A stretch of DNA of 64,000 nt from Posidonia oceanica. Lineage: Eukaryota; Streptophyta; Magnoliopsida; Alismatales; Posidoniaceae. The stretch is from positions 52,152,001-52,216,000 of the forward strand of contig JAZBRS010000035.1 in assembly GCA_037176725.1 (NCBI GenBank), written 5' to 3'. A model generated the notes under the pieces. That model had not been told where the DNA came from, did not search any database, and saw nothing but the letters and a program-made list of their open reading frames with translations. Shown one piece after another: positions 21,951 to 33,960 of this stretch (its first letter is position 1; each line of letters starts with the position of its first letter). Position numbers and translations under genes: made by a program.

Positions 21951-23918
21951 TTGTTCTTGGGGTTGGCCTTCTCCTGGGAGGAAATTGAAGCACCTGAGGA
22001 GCTCGAGGTCATCCTCCTTGCTTTCTTCGTCTTGTGCTGCCTCTATTGGGAACTCCCATTCTATGGATCCCTGTTCAGAGCACGCCTCGATGTCATTGCT
22101 TTCCGCAATGGAGGAAGCCGGCTCTGGTTCTGATTCAATTAGGCACATGGTGACGGTCTCGACCTCAAGTGGACTGCCTTCTGTCTCCAGGTGCACCACT
22201 GGGTGATTAGGTAGAGGGTTCTGGTGTATCTACAACTTGTGTTGCCCCGTCCTGGCCTCTTTTAATCTGTCTTTGAGGGCCGATCACATTATTTCTCCCT
22301 TATCATTTAGATCATATATTCGATCTTTTAACACATAACATTCTTCAAGTGTGTGCCCATTTTGCTGGTGGTATGCACTGTACTTGGTCATGTTTGCGTT
22401 TGGAGCATTTGGTTTTGGCACTAGGAGTTGTAAGTCCCCACTTTCGATCAGCATCCTGAAGATGTTTGGGATCGTCTCTAGAAGTGGTGGGTAGCTTTGT
22501 CTCCTTGGTCCTCTAGGTGCCTGTGGAGGAGGAACATTGTGGTAGTCCCTCTGCCCTTGCGGTGGTGCTTTGTATTGACCGTTGTTCTGCCCCTGTTGGG
22601 CATTTACCGGGGGATTAGAGTGTTGGGGTTGGAACTGTTGGAATGGCTGCCTCTGTTGTTCCACTTGATATTGAGATTGCTGGAAGGGTTGCTCTTTCCA
22701 TCTCCTTTGATGCTGCATGGTTAGTTGTGCCATGTTGCCAGTGACACCTTCTATTGTATGTCCCGCAGTCTTCTTCCGGCTTTTTGCTTCGAGCTCCAGG
22801 AATGGTAGCTCTTCTCTGTTCCGCATCACCTTGGCAGCCCGCTCATATAACTGTGGATAGGTGTGGAAGTCACCTACCAACAGTCCAGCTCTGAGTGCTC
22901 TTGTGGTATTTCTTGCAATTATTTCCACGGCTTGGCCTTCAGATATGTAGCACTCCAACCTAGCGGCCATGTCCCTCCACCGGCTGGCGAAGGTGACGAA
23001 GTCCTCATTCGACCTCATCCTCTCAGCTGTGAGGTCGCCTGCAGTGGGTTTGTGTGGCACCCGGTGACTGTACTGATTTAGAAATTTCTCCTCAATTATC
23101 CTAAAATCCTGGAGATCATAGGAAGTCAGAGTGTCAAACCACTTTAAGACTTCTCCCACAAGCGTCTTGAAGAAGAGGTATGCAGTGAGCCCGGCGTCAT
23201 AACGGTATGGCAGAGTATCCATAGTGAAGGCAGCTATGTGGTTCCTGAGATCCTCTGTATCATTATATCTCATCATTTTTTACATTTTAAACCCTAGGGG
23301 AATGGCAAAGTGATGGAACTTGGAGATGTCGTAGCCGATGGGCGTCTTTGAAGTGACTCCGGCCTTCGTTAGTGCTTCGGCGATCATCCTCTTAAGATCA
23401 GTCCCTAGTGCGGCGTAGTGCCCTTGGCTCGGGTGCTAGTGTGTCTGTGGGAATGGTGGTAGTGATGGGTTATGTTGTGGGGGAAAGAGGGATGATTGGG
23501 GTCGTGTAGGGTAGTAAGGTGTGTTAATGGGAGGTTGTTGTGGATGGAAGAATGATGGTGGAGGTGGAGTGGGATAGTATGGCGTGTTAGCGGGAGGTTG
23601 TGCTAGGTATGGGGTTGCGTATGGCGGAGTTGGATGGATATAAGGGTAGGTGGGCGTCGTGTGGTATGGTGGATAGGAGCCTTGGTTAGGGAAGGCAGGG
23701 TTAGGTATGGCGTGTGTGTAGACGGGCGTATGGAACTGGTGGTTGTGGTGTTCTTGGAGGGTGGAGGTTTGTGGACTTGTGTGCGTGAAATGTTGTTGTT
23801 GAGCTAGAGATTGCCAAACCTCGTAGGTCTCCTCCACATTTGGGTAGGAGGTAGTCACAATGGGAGGCACAACGTTAGAAGTTGCCTCGGGACGTGTGAA
23901 CTCGGGCGGGACGTTCAT
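21951..23918 (-). pseudogene. gag: B gag
   Basis: ATG at 23918; one frame to about 21951. The N-terminal 160 residues are rich in Pro/Tyr/His (repeated TPYYPT). The capsid-like retrotransposon gag domain spans about 23276-22700 (MRYNDTEDLRNHIAAF, FFKTLVGEVLKWFDTL, FLNQYSHRV). A Gln-rich stretch follows, then the zinc-knuckle-like YSAYHQQNGHTLEECYVLKD, whose first Cys is Ser here (codon AGT); E keeps the Cys. Stops at 23436-23438 (TAG) and about 23280 (TAA), and further stops between 22284 and 22199, break the frame. An acidic tail precedes protease 1. Confidence 0.88.
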
Positions 23919-25507
23919 TGCTCGGGACTGATCCGCCTCCCCTCCCTCTTCATTTGCATCAGTGTGGTAATCGAAGGGGATGGAGACGTGTGGGAATCTT
24001 CGCCGGCCGGCAGCTCATGGGAAGCTGGGGGTTCCTAGCCCTTTCGTCTGTGAGGTTGAGCCTCTCAAGAAAGACCCATCCGAGCCAAGGCTTTGCTGTG
24101 CCATGGAGGTAGAGGTAGTGCTCATGTGCTCCATTGCTCTTTTCTCTCTCTCTCTTTTTTTTCTTTTTGTTTTTTTTTCTTTTGCTTTTTTTTTTTTTTG
24201 CTTTTGCTTTTCTCTTTTTTTTTCTTTTGCTTTTCTAGGCTATTACAGAGAATAAGAAAAGGAAATTACAGACTCAAGGAACACTAATTAATACAGACTC
24301 GATGAAATTTAAAAAAAAATAACAGAAATTGAAACAATTTGTGCTTATAGCCCTGTGATCAGTAATGTGCATAATCCCTGCAAGCAATGCACTGAAACGT
24401 AAGGTCCTTTATAGTCGCCTGTTTTATAGGGGGTCAGCAAGTCGCCGATTTCACCGGCGGCTCAGCGAGGCACCTCCTGAATAGGCAGCTACTCCCCTTG
24501 TTCAGTCAGCAAACCAGGTCTGTCTTGGACAGACCACGCAACAGTCAAGAAAGAAAATGAGAGCAGGTTTCAAACAATGCATTGCTTTTACTTGTTTAAG
24601 TGTTTAATTAATGGATTGATTAATTAAACTTGTGTGGGTCACAAGCAACTAGGATTGGTTGGCTTTATGGTACTCCTCCTTGACCTTCTCTAGGGTCCAC
24701 CAAGAGGGGCCTAGATGGGGGGCTTGTCTCTCTAAAGAGGGACCCTCCACCTAGGATTCTGTCCATAGGCTCGGCACTTAACAAACCATGAAGTAGGAAG
24801 TAAACACGAAGTACTAAGGTGTAAAGTATCTACCAAGTTTCACTATTGGCTCAGGGAGAGAGGAGCCAACAACAACACTTGGGACACCTTGAGATCTTGA
24901 TCTAACTATTACAGCTAACACTGAGTATGGGAGAGCGACTTGTACTGGCCCGGGTTCGCTCAGGTTAACTCTTCTAGCTAGAGGAAGACTTCCTCAAGGA
25001 ACTTCCACTTTAATACTAAACAATTAGTTTCCACCTTAAGGGTGGACACAAGTAAATCTAAAAACTGTTAAAAAAACTAGAATACAATGGACATGGAGAG
25101 TTGTTTTTAACTTTTTTCTTTTAGTGCTACTACAGATCTAAAAACACAACACAAGATACAGGAAAAAGTAACAAAGGTCTGCAGTAAAAAATGGACTGGT
25201 GAGGTCGCATGTACAAGCGGCGTCTCTGTCAGTCGCCCTCTGGAGCAGCGGCTAGGACAGGCGTGTCTAGGACAGCGGCTAGCAGCACAGTGTTCTGAAC
25301 TCAGTAAAATGGCCCCAGCTGTTGGAGCTTGGGATTTTACTGATGTTAGAAATGGAAGAAGAGAAAAAACGAGAAAAGGTTCTGGGTATCGTGAAAACCT
25401 AAGCATACGATTACCCGAACCCTAAAAACTACTCCTAAATCTATGAGAATGATGGAAAGAGAGGGAGGAATTGACTCACGTAGCACGGGGGTTGGCTAAA
25501 ACCGAGT
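23919..25507 (-). other. B 5' leader
   Basis: Region between PBS and gag in minus sense. It contains a run of pyrimidines on the + strand at 24137-24240 (purine tract in element sense) and dyad words near 24410-24490 (AGTCGCC-GATTTCACC-GGCGGCT and a degenerate neighbour) and 25224. No gene is seen. The leader is long (about 1.6 kb), as is common in this lineage. Confidence 0.6.
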
Positions 25508-25523
25508 CCCACCGTGATCACCA
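25508..25523 (-). other. Primer-binding site of element B
   Basis: Five bases (GAAAG in minus sense) separate the 5' LTR from TGGTGATCACGGTGGGA. Position and the leading TGG are right for a tRNA primer site, and A has the same layout (GAAAC then TGGCGACTCC). I could not assign the tRNA. Confidence 0.6.
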
Positions 25524-25528
25524 CTTTC

Positions 25529-27077
25529 TGTGGATGTGGAATTTGGGGGGGGGTGTGGTTTGAGAAGATGTCAGCGCTTCCACGACGTCGACAGCTCTTG
25601 TTGTGATCGTCACTCGCCTTTGGGCAGACAAGACACCTAGGGGAAGATTATGATGATGCGGGTCCTCGGACCACTAGATCGACGACAGGATGTCGTCTAG
25701 CGGCTTTCTCGTGCTACGTAAATTCCTTCCTTTCCTTCAAAACAAAACAACATAGATTTAAATTAGCTTAAGTGTAGTAGTCAGTGACGGAAATGAATGA
25801 AACGACATGATTAAAAGAAAACAAATACTGACCGGGGGTTGTTCCCTGCATGCATATGCTATGGGTCCTATGCTAAGGAATGTAAAGAAATGCAATAAGA
25901 AATTAGATTTGAAGAATATACTCCCTTTCACCCATATGCTGTGTGTAGTGAGGTTGGAAGGGAGCACGGTCGGAGCTCCAGCGTAGCTGAGGATTTTTGA
26001 GAATGGAGGTAGAAACCTAGGTTGGTAGCCTATTTGGGAGAGGAGATAGAGTTTCTGGATTGGAAATCTAGCTCTCTGAAGGTGGCTCACAACTGACAGG
26101 GTTCTGCCTCTTTTGGAAATTCCTCTCTGGGGGATATCTCTCTCAAAAATTTCGACCCTCAAACCACCAGCCTAGGGGGTCTATTTATAGAGTCTAGGGG
26201 TGTGGGGACGGTTGGACTTGAGAAAATTCTAGAAAAGTAGCAGTTAAGGTTAGTCGCCGATTCAGCAGGTGACTAAGGCTAGCAACTACTCAGTCAAAAT
26301 GCGGGACGACCCGGGAACGAGGCCACGACTGTTAGTCACCGAGTGAGCTGGTGCCTAACGGTCGAGGGGGGAGTGGGAAATAATTGTGAAAAAGCGATTC
26401 AAACGGAGCCACGATTGCTAGTCGCCGCATGGAGTGACGCCTGATGGTTAAGGATAGTGGGGAAGACCGAGGCGGTTCCACAACCACTCAACCGCCTGAT
26501 GAGCTGGCGCCTGAGGGTTGAGGGGATCGTGTGAAGCAACTGCTGCCCACGATCGCCCAGTCGCCTTTCCAGGTGACGTCCACATGGGTCGCCTCCTCAA
26601 ATGGCTTTTGACTGAGCCGCCTCCTCAGATGGCTTCTAGAAGAGTCCGTGGGGAAATGGGCGATGGGTACAGTCGCCGCTTTTGGCAGCAACTATATGAG
26701 TCGCCTCCCCAAGTAGCTACTATCAAGCTTAGGTCATTTCTAGCCCTTTTCCTAGGTTTTTGCCAGAGGAAACAAGATAGAAGGCTGGGAAACTACAAAT
26801 AGCCTATGAAATCAAGGAAGCATCTCTGTTAACTCAAATCTAATTTTAAATCTGAGTAGAAGTGTAGGATACCCAGGGTACTTGGACTTGTTACAAGCCT
26901 AAGTGAGTTAGCTCTGCCATAGCCAACAACCTGGGTCTAGGTAGGCTCAAGTGATGCCTTAAAGATGTCAAGGAATATCCGGGCATTGTGTCATCAAACT
27001 TAGGCACAAGATTTGGGGCGCCTCGAGGTTTCTACCCTCAAAAGAACTCTCAGAAATGTGAAAATGGGATATCTACA
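25529..27077 (-). repeat. Element B 5' LTR
   Basis: 1549 bp, same ends as the left copy. A TATA box (CTATAAATAG on the minus strand) lies at 26181-26190. It carries the same dyad words as the 3' LTR (for example TTAGTCGCC with a partly decayed partner near 26252). Flanked at 27078-27082 by the second GAGGG. Confidence 0.93.
26181..26190 (-). promoter_or_regulatory. TATA box in B's 5' LTR
   Basis: CTATAAATAG on the minus strand, in the copy positioned to drive gag-pol transcription. Confidence 0.65.
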
Positions 27078-27359
27078 GAGGGAACCAAGGCCGTTGCTCA
27101 AGGTTGACAAGACACCACGACTGTAGTCAGTGGGGAAGTAGTGTTGCTATTGGCGTGAGTCACTTTTCTGGCAAATGCACCGAAAATCATGACTCGTTCC
27201 CACAATGCAAATGTTAATGTAAATGCTAGGATGCAATGCTGATGCTAATCCTGCAATACTGAAGGCATGCTGGTGCTCATATGCGCTAAAGTCCACTGGA
27301 GATGTGCGAGCGATGCATGTGTATGTAATGCTAATGTGGATGTTGTGATACTGGTGAAG
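27078..27359 (-). other. Element A 3' untranslated region resumes after B
   Basis: Starts with the right GAGGG duplication. AGGCCGTTGCTCA...GACAAGACACC and GGCGTGAGTCAC match D at about 58715-58790. The ATGCAATG-rich tail leads into the first array. No gene. Confidence 0.7.
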
Positions 27360-29520
27360 AGGATTGCTGGGCCAGTAGCTCCAAGCGAGGATCGCTGAGC
27401 CGATAGCTTTAAGCGAGGATAAAGATCAAGATCGATGAGCCGGTAGCTCTAGACGAGGATCGCCGAGCCGGTAACTCTAAGCAAGGATAAAGATTGTGAT
27501 CGCCGAGCCGGTAGCTCCAGGCGAGGATCGCTGAGCCGGAAGCTCTAAGCGAGGATAAAGATTAAGATTGCCGAGTCGGTAGCTCCAAGCGAGGATCACT
27601 AAGCCGGTAGTTCTAAGCGAGGACAAGGATCAAGATCGCCGAGCCGATAGCTCCATGCAAGAATCGCTGAGCCAGTAGCTCTAAGCGAGGACAAGAATCT
27701 AGATCACCGAGCCGATAGCTCCAGGCGAGGAGCGCTGAGCCGGTAGCTCTGAGCTAGTACAAGGATCAAGATCGCCGAGCCAGTAGATCCAGGCGAGGAT
27801 CGCTGAGCCGGTAGCTCCAAGCGAGGATAAAGATCAAGATCACCGAGTCGGTAGCTCCAGGCAAAGATCGCTGAGCCTGTAGCTCCAAGTGAGGATAAAG
27901 ATCAAGATCGTCGAGTCGGTAGCTCTAGGCGAGAATCGCTGAACCAGTAGCTCCAAGTGAGGATAAAGATCAAGATCACCAAGCCGGTAGCTCCAGGCGA
28001 AGATCACTGAGCCAGTAGCTCCAAGTAAGGATAAAGATGAAAATCGCCGAGCTGGTAGCTCCAGGCGAGGATGGCTGAGCCGGTAGCTCCAAACGAGGAT
28101 AAAGATCAAGATCATGGAGCCGGTAGCTCCATGCAAGGATCGCTAAGCTGTAGCTCCAAGCGAGGATAAAGATCAAGATCACCGAGCCGGTAGCTCCAGA
28201 AGAGGATCGCTGAGCCGGTAGCTGCAAGCGAGGATAAAGATCAAGATCGCTGAGCCTGTAGCTCCAGGCAAGGATAGCTGAGCCGGTAGCTCTAAGCGAT
28301 GATGAAGATCAAGATCGCCGAGCCGGTAGCTCCAAGCGAGAATCTTTGAGCCGGTAGCTCCAAGCGAGGTTAAAGATCAAGATCGCTGAGTCGGTACCTC
28401 CAGGTGAAATCGCTGAGCTGATAGCTCCAAGCGAAGATAAAGATCAAGATCGCCGAGTCGGTAGCTCCACGCGAGGATCGCTGAGCCGGTAGCTCCAAGC
28501 GAGGACAAGGATGAAGATCGCCGAGCTGGTAGCTACAGGCGAGGATCACTGAGCCGGTAGCTCTAAGCGAGGACAAGGATCAAGATCGCCAAGCCGATAG
28601 CTACAGGTGAGGATCGCTAAGCCGGTAGCTCTAAGCAAGGACGAGGATTAAGATCGCCCAGCCAGTAGCTCCAAGCGAGGATCGCTGAGCCGGTAGCTCT
28701 AAGCGATGATGAAGATCAAGATCGCCGAGCTGGTAGCTCCAGGCGAGGATCACTGAGCCGGTAGCTCTAAGCGAGGACAAGGATCAAGATCGCCGAGCTG
28801 GTAGCTTCAGGCGAGGATCGCTGAGCAGATAGTTCTAAGCGATGACAAAGATCAAGATCGCCGAGCCAGTAGCTCCAAGCGTGAATCGCTGAGCTGGTAG
28901 CTCTAAGCGATGACAAAGATCAAGATCGCTGAGCTAGTAGTTCTAAGCGATGACAAAGATCAAGTTCGCCGAGCCGGTAACTCTAGGCGAGGATCACTGA
29001 GCCGGTAGCTCTAAGCGAGGACAAAGATGAAGATCGCCGAGCCAGTAGCTCCAAGTGAGGATCGCTGAGCTGGTAGCTTTAAGCAAGGACAATGATCAAG
29101 ATCACCGAGCTGGTAACTCCAGGCGAGGATCGCTGAGCCGGTAGCTTTAAGCGATGACAAAGATAAAGATCACCGAGCCGGTAGCTACAGGCGAGGATCA
29201 TTGAGCCGGTAGCTCTAAGCGAGGACAAGGATCAAGATCGCCGAGCTGGTAGCTCCAGGCGAGGATCGCTGAGCTGGTAGCTTTAAGCGAGGATAAAGAT
29301 TAAGATCGCCGAGTCGGTAGCTCCAGGCGAGCATCGCTGAGCCGGTAGCTTTAAGCGAGGATAAAGATTAAGATCGTTGAGCCGGTAGCTCTAGGCAAGG
29401 ATCGCCGAGCCGGTAGCTCTAGGCAAGGATCGCCGAGCCGGTAGCTTTAAATGAGGATAAAGATTAAGATTGCCGAGCCAGTAGCTCTAGGTGAGGATCG
29501 CTGAGCCGGTAGCTCTAAGG
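27360..29520. repeat. Tandem array 1 of element A, 68-bp period
   Basis: About 32 copies of a 68-bp unit made of two related halves: GATCGCCGAGCCGGTAGCTC plus CAGGCGAG, then GATCGCTGAGCCGGTAGCTC plus TAAGCGAGGATAAAGATCAA. Each half has a short dyad, GAGC-CGGTA-GCTC. Copies differ by scattered substitutions. Minus-strand ORFs across it (27840-28576) are read-through of the repeat, not genes. Hypervariable tandem repeats in the 3' untranslated region are known for Tat/Ogre elements. Confidence 0.9.
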
Positions 29521-30249
29521 AAGGAAGATGTGTATCACTGAGTATGCCATGCTGGTTCTACTAGGGATGCATGCAGAGTGTGAAATGCTATTGTGATATC
29601 TAGCAACAAGTTGGCGGCTAGTCCAAACTTGCGCGGAGAGGGGCACGATAACAACAGGCAGCCAAAGATGCCCCTGGTATCGAGAGAGGAATGACAAGTC
29701 AGTGAACCTGTCAGACTAGAGGGGCGGTGTCCAGTCACAAGACCCGTCACCCAAGATGCCACAAAGTAACGGGAACACCACACCTGAAGGTGGAGTAGAG
29801 GTCTGTAGACTATCCCGTGACAGTTAGAGGTGTCATCCCAGATGCAGAGGATAAGACGATACCAATGGGCGATACAGATGCCCCTGGTATCAAGGAAAAA
29901 GGTGACGGACCAACGAGTCTATCAATCAAGTGGAGTGGCGATAAGTCATCAAACTCGTCTTCCAGAAAGTTGGACAATATGACGGATGTCAAACGAGTAG
30001 TTTGGGATACCAGACCTGAGAAGGAAACTACAGACAAGACTATCGTGCTTGCCGAGCAGAACGCCAGACACTTTGACGGATGTCATCCGGGCAGTTAGGA
30101 CTGCCAGCCCGATGCTAGAGGATAAAACAAAGGAGAGACACCCCTGGTGGAAGTACTATCCCGACTAGTTCATCTAGAAAGTAGTTGACCTGCCTCTGGT
30201 CAAGAATTGTTTGATGCCTTGCAAAGTCGAAAGGGAGAGTAGAAAAGTG
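29521..30249 (-). other. A 3' untranslated region, unique part
   Basis: Contains the PPT-like phrase AGATGCCCCTGGTATC twice (about 29668 and 29877) and GAGTAGTTTGGGATACCAG near 29994, which matches D at 60932 and a second A copy near 36804. The opening ATGTGTATCACTGAGTATGC is repeated, diverged, at 36370. No gene is seen; in D the same interval is followed by the DUF7745 ORF, which A lacks. Confidence 0.6.
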
Positions 30250-30546
30250 CTTGATGCATGCATGATTTATGCAAGATTTGGTGCATGATTGATTTATTTG
30301 TGTTGAATATGCATGATTTATACAATTTCTATTGAAGATGCATGATTTATGCAACTTTTGTTGTAAATGCATGATTTATGCAATTTTGTTTGTAGATGCA
30401 TGATGTATGCAAACTTGTTTATTATGCATGACTTATGCAATTTTGTTTGTAGATGCATGATGTATGCAAACTTTTGGTTGTTGATGCATGACTTATGCAA
30501 ATTTTGTTTTTTATGCATGACATATGCAATTTTGTTTGTAGATGCA
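30250..30546. repeat. Short tandem array of TGCAT-N5-ATGCA dyads
   Basis: About ten copies at 28-33 bp spacing of TGCATGATTTATGCA and variants, separated by T/G-rich linkers (TTTTGTTTGTAG). Arms TGCAT and ATGCA are kept while the five central bases vary (GATTT, GACTT, GATGT, GACAT). Confidence 0.8.
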
Positions 30547-30800
30547 TGTTGCCCTCAGCATTTGGAATACTAGGAATGCCCGCTATATAGGAAAGAGTAG
30601 TCCTCAACTCACGAGACTCTACTTGGACACCTAGACTGTAGGTGGCTCTCTAGAATGGACGGTGTCTCAGAGGGTGGTGTGTCTGGTGGTGTGGTGAGAA
30701 ACAAAACTCTATGTCAAACTCTCTAGGACCTACACCTACTCTTTTATTTTTCTTTTTCATTTTTTTTTACTCCCTCATAGGTTTACAGGTTTACTCTATC
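30547..30800 (-). other. A region homologous to D downstream of its extra gene
   Basis: TTGCCCTCAGCATTTGG...AACTCACGAGACTCTACTTGGAC matches D at about 62826-62920 and leads into the same T-rich run. It ends with CTATC (30796-30800), the left target duplication of solo LTR G. Confidence 0.65.
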
Positions 30801-31034
30801 TGTAACACCTAGGAATTCATTTCTCTTGTAATTATACTTTTCTAATGAATTCCTTGGCTTTGGTCGGGTGTTATTGGCCTTGCGGACCTCACTTGAGTTG
30901 TTGTGGGCCCAATCTGTGGTTTGTGTAGGTCTCCACCTGTATTGTTGTGCTGGACTCCCACTTGTGGTGGTTGGTGGGGCAGATTGTGGTCTGGTCCCTT
31001 ACTTGTTCTCTCTCTTCCTCTCCCTTTCTTTCTC

Positions 31035-31076
<42 letters not shown>

Positions 31077-33960
31077 TCTCTATCTCTCCCTCCTTCCCTC
31101 TCTCTCTCCTTCCCGCCCCCTCCCCCTCACGTGCTCTCCCCCTCCCTTCTTTCCCCTCCCCCACGCATGTCTTCCCCTCCTTCTCACGCGCGCACCTCCT
31201 CCCCCTCACCCCTCGTACCCGCACCTCCTCCCTCTCGCCTGCGCCTGTGCCCTAACCCCGATCGGTGGCGCAGCCCTCTCCTCCCCCTCTCCCCATCCAC
31301 CCCCTCCTCCCTCCTCTCTCTCTCTCTTCCCCTCCTCTCCGTCTTCTTCATCTTCCTCTCCTCTGTCGGTGGTGGCTGTGGTGGTGGCCGGCGTGCGGTG
31401 GCGGCCGGCGGTGGTGCGGCGAGCTCCGATCGTCGTCCTAGTGGAGCAGCAAGCCCAAGTGCGGCGCGTAAAGCTCGTATTGCGTGTGGATCACCAGAGG
31501 ATGGGGGTTGTCTCTCTGTCCCAAGGTACACGCCTCGCCCTAGGAGCCTAAATATTTATATATTGCTATGCATGTGTCCCTTGCCATGTTTTGTATGTTA
31601 TATTTGAGTTTGGCAATTTTTAGGGATTTATATGCATTTAGGCGAATTTATTTGGCTTCAGTGGGTTTATGACTTGAATGTGGTTTTCTGCTGTTTGATG
31701 AGGTTGTATGCTCTCAAACGGCTTGATTATGCTTTTATTGTATACCTTGTCATGTTTATATGCTATGGTAGAGGTTTGGAGTTTTTTAGAGATTTTATCT
31801 GGTTTTGGTCGAATATATGGCCCAGATGACTTAAATGCTTATATTGTGGTTTTCCGGTGAATTCTGGTATTTTGGGCCTCAGATTGAGGCGAATGTAATG
31901 TGTCTGGGTTGCTTGAGCAGATGTGCTCGCTCCCATGTGTTGCACGCTTGGTTTGGCGTGGATTTGATAGTGTTTTGCGGTTTTAATAGAAAATGGTTTC
32001 AATATTGGATTTCCGGTGTTTTTGTGAGTTGCGTGCCTCGGAATGCCATATTGGGTATTTGGTTGCATTCCTTGTTGAATTCTGAAGATTCCGGTATATG
32101 GCACGCTAGTTTTAGAGTTTGATTCGAGTGTTTTTGGTTTTAAGTCGATTTTATAAGTTGGTTGCCCTATCCTGGTTCGGCACGACCTTTTTGGTCAGTC
32201 TGTCGATTTCTAAGGGAAATCGGTACACCGGTGTGATATCGGTGTCACCTTTTTCAGTCAGATTTAGACCAGAACCTAATTTCGGTCGACCGATATTGAT
32301 CGGTCTGCCGTTTTCAGGGTTGGATCGGTCCGACCGTTGGATTTAGTTCCACCGAAGCAGGGATTTTCGGTACGATCGATGTGATATCGGTCTGTCGTTC
32401 ACTGTGCGGACCGGTCAGCCGGTGGATTTGGTTCCACCGAAACAGGGATTTTCGGTCTACTTGTTGGAGTACCGGTCTGCCAATTTTGGTCTGGGATGCT
32501 CTCCCAGGCTTGTTTTCCAATGTGGTTTCCTCGGTTGGTTTTGGGGCTTATTGTGCTTTAGCCTATGATATTTGATAAATGTTTTCAAAGAAATTTTTGA
32601 GGAAAAATATGAATGGTTTGCAAATGGTTTTGTCGAGGTTTTCCTTGGCCGAACACCTGGGAGTTGTGTTGGCTGGACCAGGGGATGCAACGGCATTCCT
32701 GGTGTGTCGCACACTTCGCCTGGGTTGAGGTTTGGGGGTGGGTGCCGGCCGTACCTAGCGGTATCGTAGCAGCGGACTCAGGAGGTATGATACTCCTGCG
32801 TATCTGGGCGTGATACCCTAGTTGTTACGGGCACCGAGACTCGCCTTGTTTTGGGTGCTGGCTGAGCCTAGGAGTTGGAGCCTCTAGTGATTCGGGGCAC
32901 TGGTGCTACCTGAGCCTAGGGGTTGGAGCCTCTAGTGGTTCGGACTACTGAGTTGATGTTGCCATATATTAGGCGTGCCCTGTGGTTTGTCCTGAGTGAG
33001 GACAGCTTGCCCAGTTGGGGTGAATAGCTTTCCCTGGTGGGGGATTGCTTTTGAGGCGTCTCTAGTGACGAGATGCCGGGACGGACATGCTCCTCCACAG
33101 GGCGGGTGTTCGTGGCAGTGCAGTGAGCTGCAGGAGTGAGTTAGCTACTTCTTTAGGCCAAGTCGGTTGCTTGGCGCTAGGCAACATGATCAGTTGTGGT
33201 TTTGTGCCTGTGGGACTATGTTTTGGTTGTTGTTGGCCGTATTAGGCCGTGAGCTTTGCCTGAGTTTGGGCTTTGTGAGTTTTGCTGTTGTTTGGGCCAG
33301 TTGCTTTCTGCCTGTGTATGGCGTGATATTGTGGTTTGTATTTTGGGCTGTATTAGGTCAGATGTTTTTCCGCCTATTTATGGCATGTGGCTTTGATTTG
33401 AGCCTTGGGCCGGTGGGTTGTGATATTGATTGAGATTTTGCTTTGCGAGGTATTTCCGCTTTGTTTTGGTCGGTGGGCCGAGTGCTTTCCCAGCCTGAGG
33501 GGTTGGAGGGTTTTGAGTGGTTCTGAGGTTTTGGGCCGGTGGGCCGTGGCTTTGTGAAATATTTTGTAAACACCTGTTTCTCCCGGTTTTAGCATGTTGG
33601 CTTTGGGAAGGGTGTTTTATTTAATTACATTGCTTGTTGTGGACCCAAATTTCGGGATTTTACTGGTTGTGCCGTGTTTGAGGTTTTATGCCGGTTTCTC
33701 ACGTGGTTTTTGTGAGGTGGGTGCTCGGTGACGATTTCTAAGTCACTCACGTGTGCTTTTATTTGGTTTTCAGTTGCAGGTGCAGATGATTAGCTGATTT
33801 GGAGTTCTAGTGCATATAGTGGAGTCACGTAGCTATTCACTGCAGTTCCTGGCATAGATATTTGTTGTTTAGCCCAGTGATTTATTGTAATTGTAATAGT
33901 TAATTAAATTTTAAATTTGTTGGGCTTTTGGTTTTGTTGGTAGCAACTCGGGTCGTTACA
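30801..33960 (+). mobile_element. Solo LTR G, Del/Tekay-like
   Basis: TGTAACACCTAGGAATTC...GCAACTCGGGTCGTTACA, 3160 bp, flanked by CTATC and CTATA. No internal region, PBS or gene is present, so it is a solo LTR. The terminal sequences resemble the long LTRs of Del/Tekay chromoviruses; that assignment rests on the ends only. It contains a (CT)n run at 31020-31095, a GC-rich block, an 86-bp direct repeat near 32335-32460 (GGATTT.GTTCCACCGAA...CAGGGATTTTCGGT) and a 66-bp repeat near 32860-32940. Long ORFs at 30868-31607 are low-complexity Ser/Leu/Pro and are not called. Confidence 0.75.

Larger units (their letters stand above)
5354..27077 (-). mobile_element. Element B: full-length Tat-lineage Ty3/Gypsy retrotransposon with antisense extra genes
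   Basis: LTRs at 5354-6929 and 25529-27077 (TGTGGATGTGG...GATATCTACA), a perfect 5-bp TSD (GAGGG), a PPT at 6930 and a PBS at 25508. Order in minus sense: leader 23919-25507, gag 22284-23918, protease 1, protease 2 with G-patch, RT, RNase H, second RNase H, integrase ending at 15695, then about 8.8 kb holding two genes on the + strand. In a 120-bp stretch of the LTRs compared by eye I count about 5 differences. It is inactive: stops in gag and pol, two frame changes, and loss of the integrase catalytic glutamate. Confidence 0.93.

Noticed and set aside
24093..24287. Phe-rich ORFs that might be a membrane protein
   Set aside because: They translate a pyrimidine run in B's leader; the same holds for 63125-63423 in D.
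27360..29520. Regular repeat-spacer look reminiscent of a CRISPR array
   Set aside because: The whole 68-bp unit repeats, with no unique spacers, in plant DNA inside a retrotransposon; same for 34824-36372 and 36881-37915.
30868..31607. 227- and 234-codon ORFs rich in Ser/Leu/Pro
   Set aside because: They cross a (CT)n run and GC-rich DNA inside solo LTR G; low complexity and no domain.
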